This document shows, piece after piece, positions 42,925 to 50,699 of a stretch of DNA of 64,000 nucleotides. The notes under the pieces are model-generated. The model ran no database searches. It saw nothing but the letters and a program-made list of their open reading frames with translations, and was not told the DNA's origin. Origin of the DNA: Paucibacter aquatile (GTDB lineage: Bacteria; Pseudomonadota; Gammaproteobacteria; Burkholderiales; Burkholderiaceae_C); assembly GCF_002885975.1 (NCBI RefSeq), contig NZ_POSP01000003.1:1488001-1552000 (forward strand), in the 5' to 3' direction. The position numbers and the translations under genes are program-made. The stretch's first letter is position 1. Each line of letters begins with the position of its first letter.

Positions 42925-44169
42925 TCAACTCAAGCTCGCACGCGCCGGAACCACGGCGGCGCGGGCGGGCAAGGCCAGGAAAAAGTACATGAAGTAGGCC
43001 GACATCATCGCAGACACCCCCCAGGCCGCGCCGATCAAGCCGCCCCAGAACAGGCCCAGGCCTAAGCCCAGGGCAAAGGCCAACTGCCCCCACAGCGCCA
43101 GACGCAGCGCCCAGGCCTGCTGACCCCAGGCCAGTGTGGCCACCGACAGCGGCGAGGCAACGAAATGCAGGGCGATATAGGGCGCCAGCGCGCGGGCCAA
43201 TTGCCCGGCCTCGCGCCAGCGCTCGCCGAACAGCCAGACGAACAGGTCCGGCCCCCAGACCATCAGCAGCACCGCCAAACTCAAGCCGAGGGCCAGCAGC
43301 AGCAGCAGAAGGCGCTGTACCAGCTGACGCGCCTGTTCGACGGTCTGCAAGGCCACCAAGCGGGTGTACAGCGGCTGCGACAAGGCACTGCCCACCAAAC
43401 CCGCCGGCGCCTTCAGATAGCGCAAGGCCAAGGCCCAAAAGCCGGCCGAGGCATCACCGAGCCACCACACCAACAAAAACAGCGCCAGGCTGTCCTGCAA
43501 GGCCCCGGCAAAGGCATGGGGCGTGTTGAGCAGAGGGAACTCGCGATGGCGTCGCGCCATGGCCCGCAGCTCCACCCAGGGCTGGCGCCACAACATCTGC
43601 CAGCCCCCGGCCGGCGCCGGCCGGGCCAAGACCAAGGCCGCGGCGAGGCCCGCGACGATAGGGCCGAGCAGCAAGCCCCAAACCCCGAAGGCCAGCAGAC
43701 CCAGACCCAGCTGCAACAGGGCTGCGCCGCCATACTGCAGCACGCGGGCCAGGGCCGTGGCACTGAAGCGTCCTACCCGGCTGGCCCAGAGCGTGAGCCA
43801 CTGGCTCAGCCCGCCCGCCAGCACCGCCAACGGCAAAAGCAAGGCTGGGCCCTGCCCAGCCTCTGCGAGCCAAGCCAAGATCAAGCCCACCAACGCCGCC
43901 ACACCAGTCATGGCCAGCAAGAGCCGGGCACACAAAGCCATCAGGACCGCAGCGTCCGCCTCCTCGGTCTCCAGCGGCAGGGCGAACTCATAGCGGGCGC
44001 AGGCCACCACCGCCAAATTGGCCGCCAGCGCCCACAAGCTGGCGAACTGACCAAACTCCTCCGGGCTGTAGATCCGCGTCAGCCAAGGCCCCAGCAACAA
44101 AGGCAGAGCCTGGGCGAGCACGCCCCCGGCCAGCAGGGTCAGGGTGGACCTCAGCAGCCCGGAGCGCAT
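42925..44169 (-). CDS. Wzx-type oligosaccharide flippase (second copy)
   Basis: The 414-residue polytopic membrane protein has about 12-14 hydrophobic helices and the start STLTLLAGGVLAQALPLLLGPWLTRIYSPEEFGQFASLWAL, the Wzx/PST signature. It has high G+C and a Leu/Ala-rich composition, unlike the flippase encoded at 21529. It lies 10 bases after the WbpE-like gene. Two flippases in one locus imply two repeat units or a leftover from cluster replacement. Confidence 0.88.
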   Translation of the reverse strand: MRSGLLRSTLTLLAGGVLAQALPLLLGPWLTRIYSPEEFGQFASLWALAANLAVVACARYEFALPLETEEADAAVLMALCARLLLAMTGVAALVGLILAWLAEAGQGPALLLPLAVLAGGLSQWLTLWASRVGRFSATALARVLQYGGAALLQLGLGLLAFGVWGLLLGPIVAGLAAALVLARPAPAGGWQMLWRQPWVELRAMARRHREFPLLNTPHAFAGALQDSLALFLLVWWLGDASAGFWALALRYLKAPAGLVGSALSQPLYTRLVALQTVEQARQLVQRLLLLLLALGLSLAVLLMVWGPDLFVWLFGERWREAGQLARALAPYIALHFVASPLSVATLAWGQQAWALRLALWGQLAFALGLGLGLFWGGLIGAAWGVSAMMSAYFMYFFLALPARAAVVPARASLS

Positions 44170-44179
44170 CTCGCGACGG

Positions 44180-45286
44180 TCACACCTTCAAGGCCTTGGC
44201 CAACTCAGCGACCACTCGGTCCTGTTGCTCTTGGGTAAGGTCGGGGCTCATGGGCAAGCTCATCACCCGCTGGCCTGCCAACTCGCTGTGCGGGTGAGAC
44301 AGGCCTTGCCCGTATGACTGATATGCCGGCTGCAGGTGCAAGGGGCGGGGGTAGTGGATCGCAGTCGGGATGCCTGCAGTCTGAAGAGCCTGCTGCACCT
44401 TGGGGCGGTCATTCAGGATGACCGTGAACTGCGCCCAAACGCAATTCCGATCCGGTCGAACGGCCAGACGCTGAACCGGCAAATCACTCAGCAGATGCTG
44501 ATAGCGATCACCCAAACGCAAACGCTGCTCGATTTCCCAATCGAAGCGCTCAAGTTTGGCCAGCACGACTGCGCACTGCAAGGTGTCCATTCGCCCACCT
44601 ACACCCAAGCGCGTGTGGGTGTAACGCTGACTTTGACCGTGTACCCGAATTTCTCGGGCCGCTTGAGCGAGCGCGTCATCATTCGTGAACAAAGCACCAC
44701 CGTCCCCATAGCACCCCAAAGGCTTGCTCGGAAAAAAGCTGGTGGCTCCAAAGGTCGACAGGCCACAGCTCTTTTTGCCCTTGTAGCTGGCACCAAAACT
44801 CTGTGCAGCATCTTCGATCACTGGCAAATTGCCGTGACGGGCTGCAATGGCATTGATCTCGTCCATATCAGCCACCTGCCCGTAGAGGCTGACAGGCATG
44901 ATGGCGCGTGTGCGTGAAGTGATGGCCGCCTCTATCTTGGTGACATCGATATTGCAGGTGTCAGGTTCAATATCAACGAACACCGGTACGCCACCGAGAA
45001 GCACAATGACCTCGGCCGTAGCTGCAAATGTGAACGGCGTGGTGATGACTTCATCTCCAGGCTTCAAATCCAGCGCCATGAGGGCGATCAGCAAAGCCTC
45101 AGTACCACTCGACACGGTGACGCAGTGCTTGGAGCCAACGTAGGCCGCGAGTTTTTCTTCCAACTCTTTAACTTCCGGCCCCATGATGTACTGCCCATGA
45201 TCCAGAACAGCCTGGATACGCGCATCAATGCTGGACTTCAAGGCCAGGTATTGAGCCTTGAGGTCGATGAACGGCAAATTGCTCAT
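44180..45286 (-). CDS. wbpE: UDP-2-acetamido-3-keto-glucuronate aminotransferase (WbpE/WlbC)
   Basis: PLP enzyme that aminates C3 of UDP-3-keto-GlcNAcA with glutamate. The 368-residue product strongly resembles WbpE as I remember it: FIDLKAQYLALKSSIDARI, LDHGQYIMGPEVKELEEKLA, VIEDAAQSFGASYKGKKSCGLSTFG, the PLP-lysine segment TSFFPSKPLGCYGDGGALFTNDD near residue 185 and LGVGGRMDTLQCAVVLAKLE. It overlaps the acetyltransferase gene by 4 bases and belongs to the low-G+C WlbA-WbpD-WbpE trio. Confidence in the subfamily is high because order and partners agree. Confidence 0.92.
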   Translation of the reverse strand: MSNLPFIDLKAQYLALKSSIDARIQAVLDHGQYIMGPEVKELEEKLAAYVGSKHCVTVSSGTEALLIALMALDLKPGDEVITTPFTFAATAEVIVLLGGVPVFVDIEPDTCNIDVTKIEAAITSRTRAIMPVSLYGQVADMDEINAIAARHGNLPVIEDAAQSFGASYKGKKSCGLSTFGATSFFPSKPLGCYGDGGALFTNDDALAQAAREIRVHGQSQRYTHTRLGVGGRMDTLQCAVVLAKLERFDWEIEQRLRLGDRYQHLLSDLPVQRLAVRPDRNCVWAQFTVILNDRPKVQQALQTAGIPTAIHYPRPLHLQPAYQSYGQGLSHPHSELAGQRVMSLPMSPDLTQEQQDRVVAELAKALKV

Positions 45287-45879
45287 TGCTTATCTTTTCC
45301 CACTTCAACCAATTCACACGAGTCGCCCCGCAAGAGATAGCGATCGCCCGTATGCAGGCATGTTGTCTCGGCATACCCTTGCAAGGGCAACTCCAATCGC
45401 TCACCAAAGCGACTCATCCAACCAATGCGCCGAGCCGGAACCCCGACAACAAGCGCGAAGTCTGGAATGTCTTTTTGCACGACGGCGCCTGCTCCGACAA
45501 ACGCATACCGACCCACGGTGTTGCCACAAACAATGGTGCAATTCGCACCCAAGGTCGCGCCTTGCCGGATGAGGGTGCGGCGGTACTCGTTCTTGCGCGC
45601 CACGGCGGCACGAGGGTTGTACACATTGGTGAACACCATGCTCGGACCGCAGAACACGTCGTCTTCAAGCGTTACGGCGTCGTACACCGACACATTATTT
45701 TGGATGCGGACGTTGTCACCAATTTGCACGTCGTTGCCTACGTACACACCTTGCCCCAAAGCGCAACGAGCACCAATTTTTGCGCCCGGACTCACGTGCG
45801 CGAAATGCCAAACCTTGGTGCCTTCACCCAACTCAGCGCCCTCATCCACGATGGCGCTTTCATGCTTCCAGTAAGCCAT
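45283..45879 (-). CDS. wbpD: UDP-2-acetamido-3-amino-glucuronate N-acetyltransferase (WbpD/WlbB)
   Basis: Acetyl-CoA-dependent N3-acetylation giving UDP-GlcNAc(3NAc)A. The 198-residue left-handed beta-helix protein matches WbpD closely from memory: YWKHESAIVDEGAELGEGTKVWHFAHV, LGQGVYVGNDVQIGDNVRIQNNVSVYD, FCGPSMVFTNVYNPRAAVARKNEYR, GANCTIVCGNTVGRYAFVGAGAVV and VVGVPARRIGWMSRFGE. Start at ATG 45879; a TTG at 45885 would overlap the wlbA stop codon. It sits between wlbA and wbpE, the order seen in known wbp/wlb clusters. Confidence 0.93.
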   Translation of the reverse strand: MAYWKHESAIVDEGAELGEGTKVWHFAHVSPGAKIGARCALGQGVYVGNDVQIGDNVRIQNNVSVYDAVTLEDDVFCGPSMVFTNVYNPRAAVARKNEYRRTLIRQGATLGANCTIVCGNTVGRYAFVGAGAVVQKDIPDFALVVGVPARRIGWMSRFGERLELPLQGYAETTCLHTGDRYLLRGDSCELVEVGKDKQ

Positions 45880-45881
45880 GA

Positions 45882-46940
45882 TCAAAACACCAGGGGAAGG
45901 CCGACGCGCTGCCCATCCCTGGCGCTGCGATAAGCGGCCACCAAGACTTCAAGCGATCGCAAGCCCTCGTAACCGTCGACCTCAGCGCTGGCCTCGCCAC
46001 GCAGGGTTTTGATCACATTGTCGTAATAGAGCGGGTGACCAAAGCCATAGACACTGCCTGTGTCGTAGCTCGCAGCTTTGATCAATTCATCGTCCGGATG
46101 CGGATCGGAAAACTGCCAGTGTTCGATCTTGTTCACTGCCGTCCCGCCAATCTTCACCGTGCCCTTTTCACCAAGAATGGTGATCGACCCTTCCAGATTT
46201 TGAGGGTAGGTCAACATAGTCACATTGATGGAAGCGAGCCCTCCATGGCGAAGACGCGCGCTGAGTACCCCTGTGTCTTCCGCTTCGATATCACGATCTA
46301 ACGTCGCCGTGTATGCATGCACGCTGTCGATGGGACCGACCAGCCAGTCCAAGAGGTCCACATAGTGACTGGCTTGATTCATGAAGGCACCACCATCCAG
46401 GTCCCAACGACCGCGCCATTTGGCTGCGTCGTAGTAACTTTGGGGGCGGGTCCAGAACACATTCACAGTGCTCATAAAAATGCGGCCGAAACGGCCTTGC
46501 TGGATAGCTTTGCGGACCAATTGCACGGTGGTATTCAAACGATTTTGCTTCACCACAAAGAGCTTGACCCCTGCGTCACGGCAAGCCTGAACCATGGCCA
46601 TGCCTTGTTCAAATTTCGTGGCCATCGGCTTCTCGCTCAGCACGTGAAACCCTGCACGAGCCGCCTCAATTGCTTGCAGAGGATGAAGGCCGCTGGGCGT
46701 GGTCAACACGACGATGTCTGCTTCAGCTTCGGCCAACATCTGCGTGTAACTGCTGAAACCCTGAGCACCTGTCGCGGCCGTTGCTGCAGCCAAAGCCTCG
46801 GGCAAGATGTCACACACCGCAACCAATTCCGCACGATCTCGATGTTTGGCAAGAGCTTCGAAATGGTTCTTGGCAATACGGCCGCAGCCGACCAAAGCAA
46901 ATCGAATGGGTCGGTCCAGGATAGGAAATGTTGCGCTCAT
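45882..46940 (-). CDS. wlbA: UDP-GlcNAcA 3-dehydrogenase, Gfo/Idh/MocA family (WlbA)
   Basis: NAD-dependent oxidation of C3 of UDP-N-acetylglucosaminuronate. The 352-residue product has the Rossmann motif ALVGCGRIAKNHFEALAKH, the EKP motif in HVLSEKPMATKFEQ, KLFVVKQNRLNTTVQLVRKAI and the active-site WRGRWDLDGGAFMNQASHYVDLLDWL. Length and motifs fit the Bordetella/Chromobacterium WlbA form rather than the shorter Pseudomonas WbpB. Start chosen at ATG 46940 (MSATFPILDRP). First gene of the minus half; it diverges from lysS across about 110 bases. Confidence 0.9.
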   Translation of the reverse strand: MSATFPILDRPIRFALVGCGRIAKNHFEALAKHRDRAELVAVCDILPEALAAATAATGAQGFSSYTQMLAEAEADIVVLTTPSGLHPLQAIEAARAGFHVLSEKPMATKFEQGMAMVQACRDAGVKLFVVKQNRLNTTVQLVRKAIQQGRFGRIFMSTVNVFWTRPQSYYDAAKWRGRWDLDGGAFMNQASHYVDLLDWLVGPIDSVHAYTATLDRDIEAEDTGVLSARLRHGGLASINVTMLTYPQNLEGSITILGEKGTVKIGGTAVNKIEHWQFSDPHPDDELIKAASYDTGSVYGFGHPLYYDNVIKTLRGEASAEVDGYEGLRSLEVLVAAYRSARDGQRVGLPLVF

Positions 46941-47050
46941 GAGAAGGCCACCGAACATCGGGTACCTGTGGTTACGAATGATCAACATTCTAGGGTGCAT
47001 CAAAGCACGCTTCGATAAGCGCCTAAAATCGGAGCAAATTCAACGAGTTG
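46941..47050. promoter_or_regulatory. Divergent promoter region between wlbA and lysS
   Basis: Two -10-like boxes face outward: TAGAAT on the minus strand (46992-46987) for the polysaccharide half and TAAAAT on plus (47024-47029) for lysS. Matching -35 boxes are poor on both sides. Confidence 0.35.
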
Positions 47051-48577
47051 ATGATGACCCAGCACACCCCTCCCGCTCCGCACCACGCCCCTGCAGCCCA
47101 GGACGAGAACCAGCTGATCACCGAACGCCGCGAGAAACTGGCCGCGCTGCGTGCCAAGACCGCCGTCCCCTTCCCCAACGATTTCAAACCCCAGCACCGC
47201 GCCCTGCCGCTGAACCAGCGTTATGGCGATCTGGACAATGAAACGCTGGAGCCGCAGGCCGTGGCCGTCTCGGTGGCGGGCCGCCTGATGCTCAAGCGCG
47301 TGATGGGCAAGGCCTCCTTCGGCACCCTGCAAGACGCGACCGGCCGCATCCAGCTCTTCGTCACCAAGGACGGGGTCGGCGAGGAAAGCTACGACGCCTT
47401 CAAGCACATGGACCTGGGCGACATCGTCGGCGCCGAAGGCCAGCTCTTCAAGACCAAGACCGGCGAGCTGTCGGTGCGCGTCACCACCTTGCGCCTGCTG
47501 ACCAAGAGCCTGCGCCCCTTGCCGGACAAGTTCCACGGCATGGCCGACCAGGAACAGAAGTACCGCCAGCGCTATGTCGACCTGATCACCGACGAGCACG
47601 CCCGCGCCCGCTTCATCGCCCGCTCCAAGGCCGTGTCCTCGATCCGCAGCTTCATGGTCGAGCACAGCTTCCTGGAAGTGGAAACGCCCATGCTGCACCC
47701 GATCCCGGGTGGCGCGAACGCCAAGCCCTTCATCACGCATCACAACGCGCTGGACCAGGAGATGTACCTGCGCATCGCGCCCGAGCTCTACCTCAAGCGC
47801 CTGATCGTGGGCGGCTTCGAGCGCGTGTTCGAGATCAACCGCAACTTCCGCAACGAAGGCATCTCGGTCCGGCACAACCCCGAGTTCACGATGATGGAGT
47901 TCTATGCGGCCTACTGGACGCACCATGATCTGATGGACTTCACCGAGGAAGTGTTGCGCCACGCCGCGCGCGCCGCCACCGGCAATGCCCGCGTCAGCTA
48001 CGCCGGCAAGGACGTGCATCTGGACGAGCCCTTTGCTCGCCTCTCGGTGCGCCAATCCCTGGTCGTGCATGCCGGCCTGAGCGAGGCCGAGGCCGACGAC
48101 GCCGAGCTGCTGCGCGCCAAGCTCAAGGACCTGGGCGAAGAAGCACCCAAGCACTGGACCCTGCCCGAGCTGCAGTTCGGCATGTTCGAGGCCGTTGTGG
48201 AAGAGAAACTCTGGCAGCCGACCTTCATCATCGACTACCCCGTCGAGGTCTCGCCCCTGGCCCGTGCCTCGGACAGCAACCCCAAGATCACCGAGCGCTT
48301 CGAGCTCTTCATCACCGGCCGCGAGTACGCCAATGGCTTCTCCGAGCTGAATGACGCCGAAGACCAGGCCGCCCGCTTCCACGCCCAGGTGGCCAACAAG
48401 GACGCCGGCGACGAGGAAGCGATGTTCTTTGACGCCGACTTCATTCGCGCCCTGGAATACGGCATGCCCCCGACCGGCGGCTGCGGCATCGGCATCGACC
48501 GCCTGATGATGTTGATCACCGATTCGCCCAGCATCCGCGACATCATCTTGTTCCCGGCGCTGCGCCGCGAGGCCTGA
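47051..48577 (+). CDS. lysS: Lysyl-tRNA synthetase, class II
   Basis: Charges tRNA-Lys in the cytoplasm. The 508-residue product has an N-terminal OB-fold anticodon-binding domain (VAVSVAGRLMLKRVMGKASFGTLQDATGRIQLFV). The class II catalytic core has motif 2 (FRNEGISVRHNPEFTMMEFY) and motif 3 (PPTGGCGIGIDRLMMLIT). Two consecutive ATG codons follow a TTG; 47051 or 47054 is the start, the latter with better spacing from GAG. A strong bidirectional terminator follows. It marks the return to conserved chromosome to the right of the polysaccharide locus. Confidence 0.98.
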   Translation: MMTQHTPPAPHHAPAAQDENQLITERREKLAALRAKTAVPFPNDFKPQHRALPLNQRYGDLDNETLEPQAVAVSVAGRLMLKRVMGKASFGTLQDATGRIQLFVTKDGVGEESYDAFKHMDLGDIVGAEGQLFKTKTGELSVRVTTLRLLTKSLRPLPDKFHGMADQEQKYRQRYVDLITDEHARARFIARSKAVSSIRSFMVEHSFLEVETPMLHPIPGGANAKPFITHHNALDQEMYLRIAPELYLKRLIVGGFERVFEINRNFRNEGISVRHNPEFTMMEFYAAYWTHHDLMDFTEEVLRHAARAATGNARVSYAGKDVHLDEPFARLSVRQSLVVHAGLSEAEADDAELLRAKLKDLGEEAPKHWTLPELQFGMFEAVVEEKLWQPTFIIDYPVEVSPLARASDSNPKITERFELFITGREYANGFSELNDAEDQAARFHAQVANKDAGDEEAMFFDADFIRALEYGMPPTGGCGIGIDRLMMLITDSPSIRDIILFPALRREA

Positions 48578-48602
48578 TCGCTCAAGCGACGGGCATCAAA
48601 AG

Positions 48603-48631
48603 AAGGGGAGGCCATGGCCTCCCCTTTTTTA
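48603..48631. terminator. Bidirectional intrinsic terminator between lysS and the hydratase gene
   Basis: GGGGAGGCC (48605-48613) and GGCCTCCCC (48616-48624) form a near-continuous palindrome, followed by T6 on the right and preceded by AAAAGAA on the left. It serves both converging genes. Confidence 0.85.
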
Positions 48632-48646
48632 TTTCAGCGCCGGTGT

Positions 48647-49444
48647 TCAGCGCTTGCCGTGCTTGAAGACTGGCGGCCGCTTGTTCAAGAACGCATCCAT
48701 GCCCTCGCGCTGGTCGTCGGTGCCAAACACCGCATGGAAAACACGTCGCTCCGAGGTGACGCCCTCTTTCAAGCCGCTCTCGAAGCTGCGGTTGACCAGC
48801 TCCTTGATCAGCTGCAGGGCCGGGGCGCTGAAGCCGTTGATGGCCTCGGCGGCCGCCAGGGTTTCTTCCAGCAGCTTGTCCGCCGGCACCACGCGTGAGA
48901 CCAGGCCGCTGCGCTCGGCCTCGGTCGCGTCCATCATGCGGGCGGTCAGCAGCAGGTCCATGGCCTTGGCCTTGCCCACGGCGCGCGGCAGGCGCTGGGT
49001 ACCGCCGGCACCCGGCGTCACGCCGAGCTTCACTTCCGGCTGGCCGAACTTGGCGGTGTCGGCCGCGATGATGAAGTCGCACATCATGGCCAGCTCGCAG
49101 CCGCCACCCAGGGCGAAGCCGGCCACGGCTGCGATTACCGGCTTCTTCACGCGCAGGATGTGCTCCCAGTTGCGCGTGATCATGTCGGTGCGCACGGCGC
49201 TCTGGAAGTCGTGCTGGGCCAGGGTCGGGATGTCGGCACCGGCGGCGAAGGCACGCTCGGAGCCGGTCAGCACGATGCAGCCGATGCTGTCGTCGGCATC
49301 AAAAGCCAGCAGGGCCTCGCCCAGCTCGTCGAACAGCGGATCGCTCAGCGCGTTCAAGGCCTTGGGGCGGTTCAGGGTGATCAGGGCGGTCTTGCGCGGG
49401 CCGTCGCCGTGCACGGCGGTGATGATGCATTCGTAACTGCTCAT
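48647..49444 (-). CDS. Enoyl-CoA hydratase
   Basis: Crotonase-fold enzyme adding water across 2-enoyl-CoA in beta-oxidation. The 265-residue product has the oxyanion-hole motif RAFAAGADIPTLAQ, the two catalytic glutamates in ALGGGCELAMMCD and GQPEVKLGVTPGAGGTQRLPR, and the C-terminal helix pattern FHAVFGTDDQREGMDAFLNKRPPVF. Short-chain, PaaF/FadB1-like; the exact pathway is not shown by neighbours. It stands alone between terminators and the DUF3108 gene. Confidence 0.93.
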   Translation of the reverse strand: MSSYECIITAVHGDGPRKTALITLNRPKALNALSDPLFDELGEALLAFDADDSIGCIVLTGSERAFAAGADIPTLAQHDFQSAVRTDMITRNWEHILRVKKPVIAAVAGFALGGGCELAMMCDFIIAADTAKFGQPEVKLGVTPGAGGTQRLPRAVGKAKAMDLLLTARMMDATEAERSGLVSRVVPADKLLEETLAAAEAINGFSAPALQLIKELVNRSFESGLKEGVTSERRVFHAVFGTDDQREGMDAFLNKRPPVFKHGKR

Positions 49445-49463
49445 ATGAGTCTCACTCCTTGGC

Positions 49464-50699
49464 TCAGGGAAGGTTGGGGTTCGGGGTCTCGATCTTGGGC
49501 TTCACTATAGGCGCTGGGGCAGGCGAGCCCTCGGCCGCCTGGGCCGGCGGCGCCTTGAGCATGAGATCGATGTAGGTCTGTTCGTCCTGGCGGATGCGCA
49601 GGCGCACGGGCAGGTATTGCAAGGTGGGCGCCAGCCAGACTTCGGCGGTCAGGTCGCCACCGCCGGCCACCACCGAGGGCTTGAGATGCCAGGTGTCGAG
49701 CTCGCCCATGGGCGTGGCCAGGGTTTCGCGCCCCAGCACCTCGTAGCGCCAACGGTACTGGCGGCGCGGCAGGGCCAGCGGCAGTTCCAGCACAAGGCCT
49801 TCGCGCAAGCTCTGGCGGCCGGTCAGAAACAGCCAGGTCAGCTGCACGAACTGGCTGGCGGCATCCTGCATGCCGGGCGCGGACGGCTCGACCCGACCAT
49901 TGGCCAGCGTCAGCTGATCCCCCTGAAAGAGCACGCTGACGCGACGCCGGCTGCTGAACAGCACCCGCGTGTCCTCGTCATACCGTTGCGGGGCGATGCC
50001 ATCGGGCGTCAGACGGCCATCGCTGCTCATACGGCGCGAGATCAAGGGCGCAAAGCTGGGACCCACCGAAACGTCCAGATGCACCTGGTAGCGACTGCCC
50101 TCGCGGATCCATTCCACCTGTGCCTCGCCGGTGACGGCACCGCGGTAATTGCCGGTCAAGTCGTAACGCAAACGGGTCGAGGGCGGCCATTCGGGGCCGG
50201 GTTGAAAGCTTGGGCCCTCGGCTGAGGCCTGGCTTGCCGCTGAACCTGCGGCTTGGCTCGTAGCAGCAGCAGCTTCGGCACTGGCCGCCAGCTCAGGCAA
50301 GGGCGGGACCGGTTCAAGCTCGGGCCTGCTGGCAGCAGGTTCGGGCAGCAAGGCCTTGTCGGGCTCCGGTTGTGCCGGCTCCGGCACAGATGCCGAAGCC
50401 GCCTGCGCATGGGCGGGCGCCGCCCCGAGCGGCTTCTTGCTCACCGGCCGCAAGAGTGCCGGTGCTGCGGCCGGCGCGGCAGGCGGTCGACTCTGCTTCA
50501 ACTCGCTCACATAGCTGACGCTGAGCCTGGGCGGCATCTCCGCCAGCTCGGTCCAGCGCTGGTGCATCTCGAGGACGGCCTCACCCAGACAGCCGTGCAG
50601 GACCAGCACCGGCAGCGTCAAGGCGGCCGGTAGCCACCAGGAGCGGCGCGCTGCCAATGGCTGCCCCCCGCGGGTCAGCTGAATCAGCCCGTCAGCCAT
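49464..50699 (-). CDS. DUF3108 domain protein, envelope-anchored
   Basis: Function not established. The 411-residue product has an N-terminal hydrophobic helix (about 20-38, WWLPAALTLPVLVLHGCLG) and a Pro/Ala/Glu-rich low-complexity linker (about 70-170). The DUF3108 domain follows (LRYDLTGNYRGAVTGEAQVEWIREGSRYQVHLD ... LPRRQYRWRYEVLGRETLATPMGELDTWHLKP ... AEVWLAPTLQYLPVRLRI). It is likely periplasmic and is often encoded beside purM or purN in this order, here after an M61 peptidase gene. Start at ATG 50699, overlapping the M61 gene end by 16 bases. Confidence 0.85.
   Translation of the reverse strand: MADGLIQLTRGGQPLAARRSWWLPAALTLPVLVLHGCLGEAVLEMHQRWTELAEMPPRLSVSYVSELKQSRPPAAPAAAPALLRPVSKKPLGAAPAHAQAASASVPEPAQPEPDKALLPEPAASRPELEPVPPLPELAASAEAAAATSQAAGSAASQASAEGPSFQPGPEWPPSTRLRYDLTGNYRGAVTGEAQVEWIREGSRYQVHLDVSVGPSFAPLISRRMSSDGRLTPDGIAPQRYDEDTRVLFSSRRRVSVLFQGDQLTLANGRVEPSAPGMQDAASQFVQLTWLFLTGRQSLREGLVLELPLALPRRQYRWRYEVLGRETLATPMGELDTWHLKPSVVAGGGDLTAEVWLAPTLQYLPVRLRIRQDEQTYIDLMLKAPPAQAAEGSPAPAPIVKPKIETPNPNLP

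Noticed and set aside
15775..47050. Mobile element explaining the low-G+C polysaccharide genes
   Set aside because: No transposase, integrase, tRNA attachment site or flanking direct repeat was seen; homologous replacement fits better.
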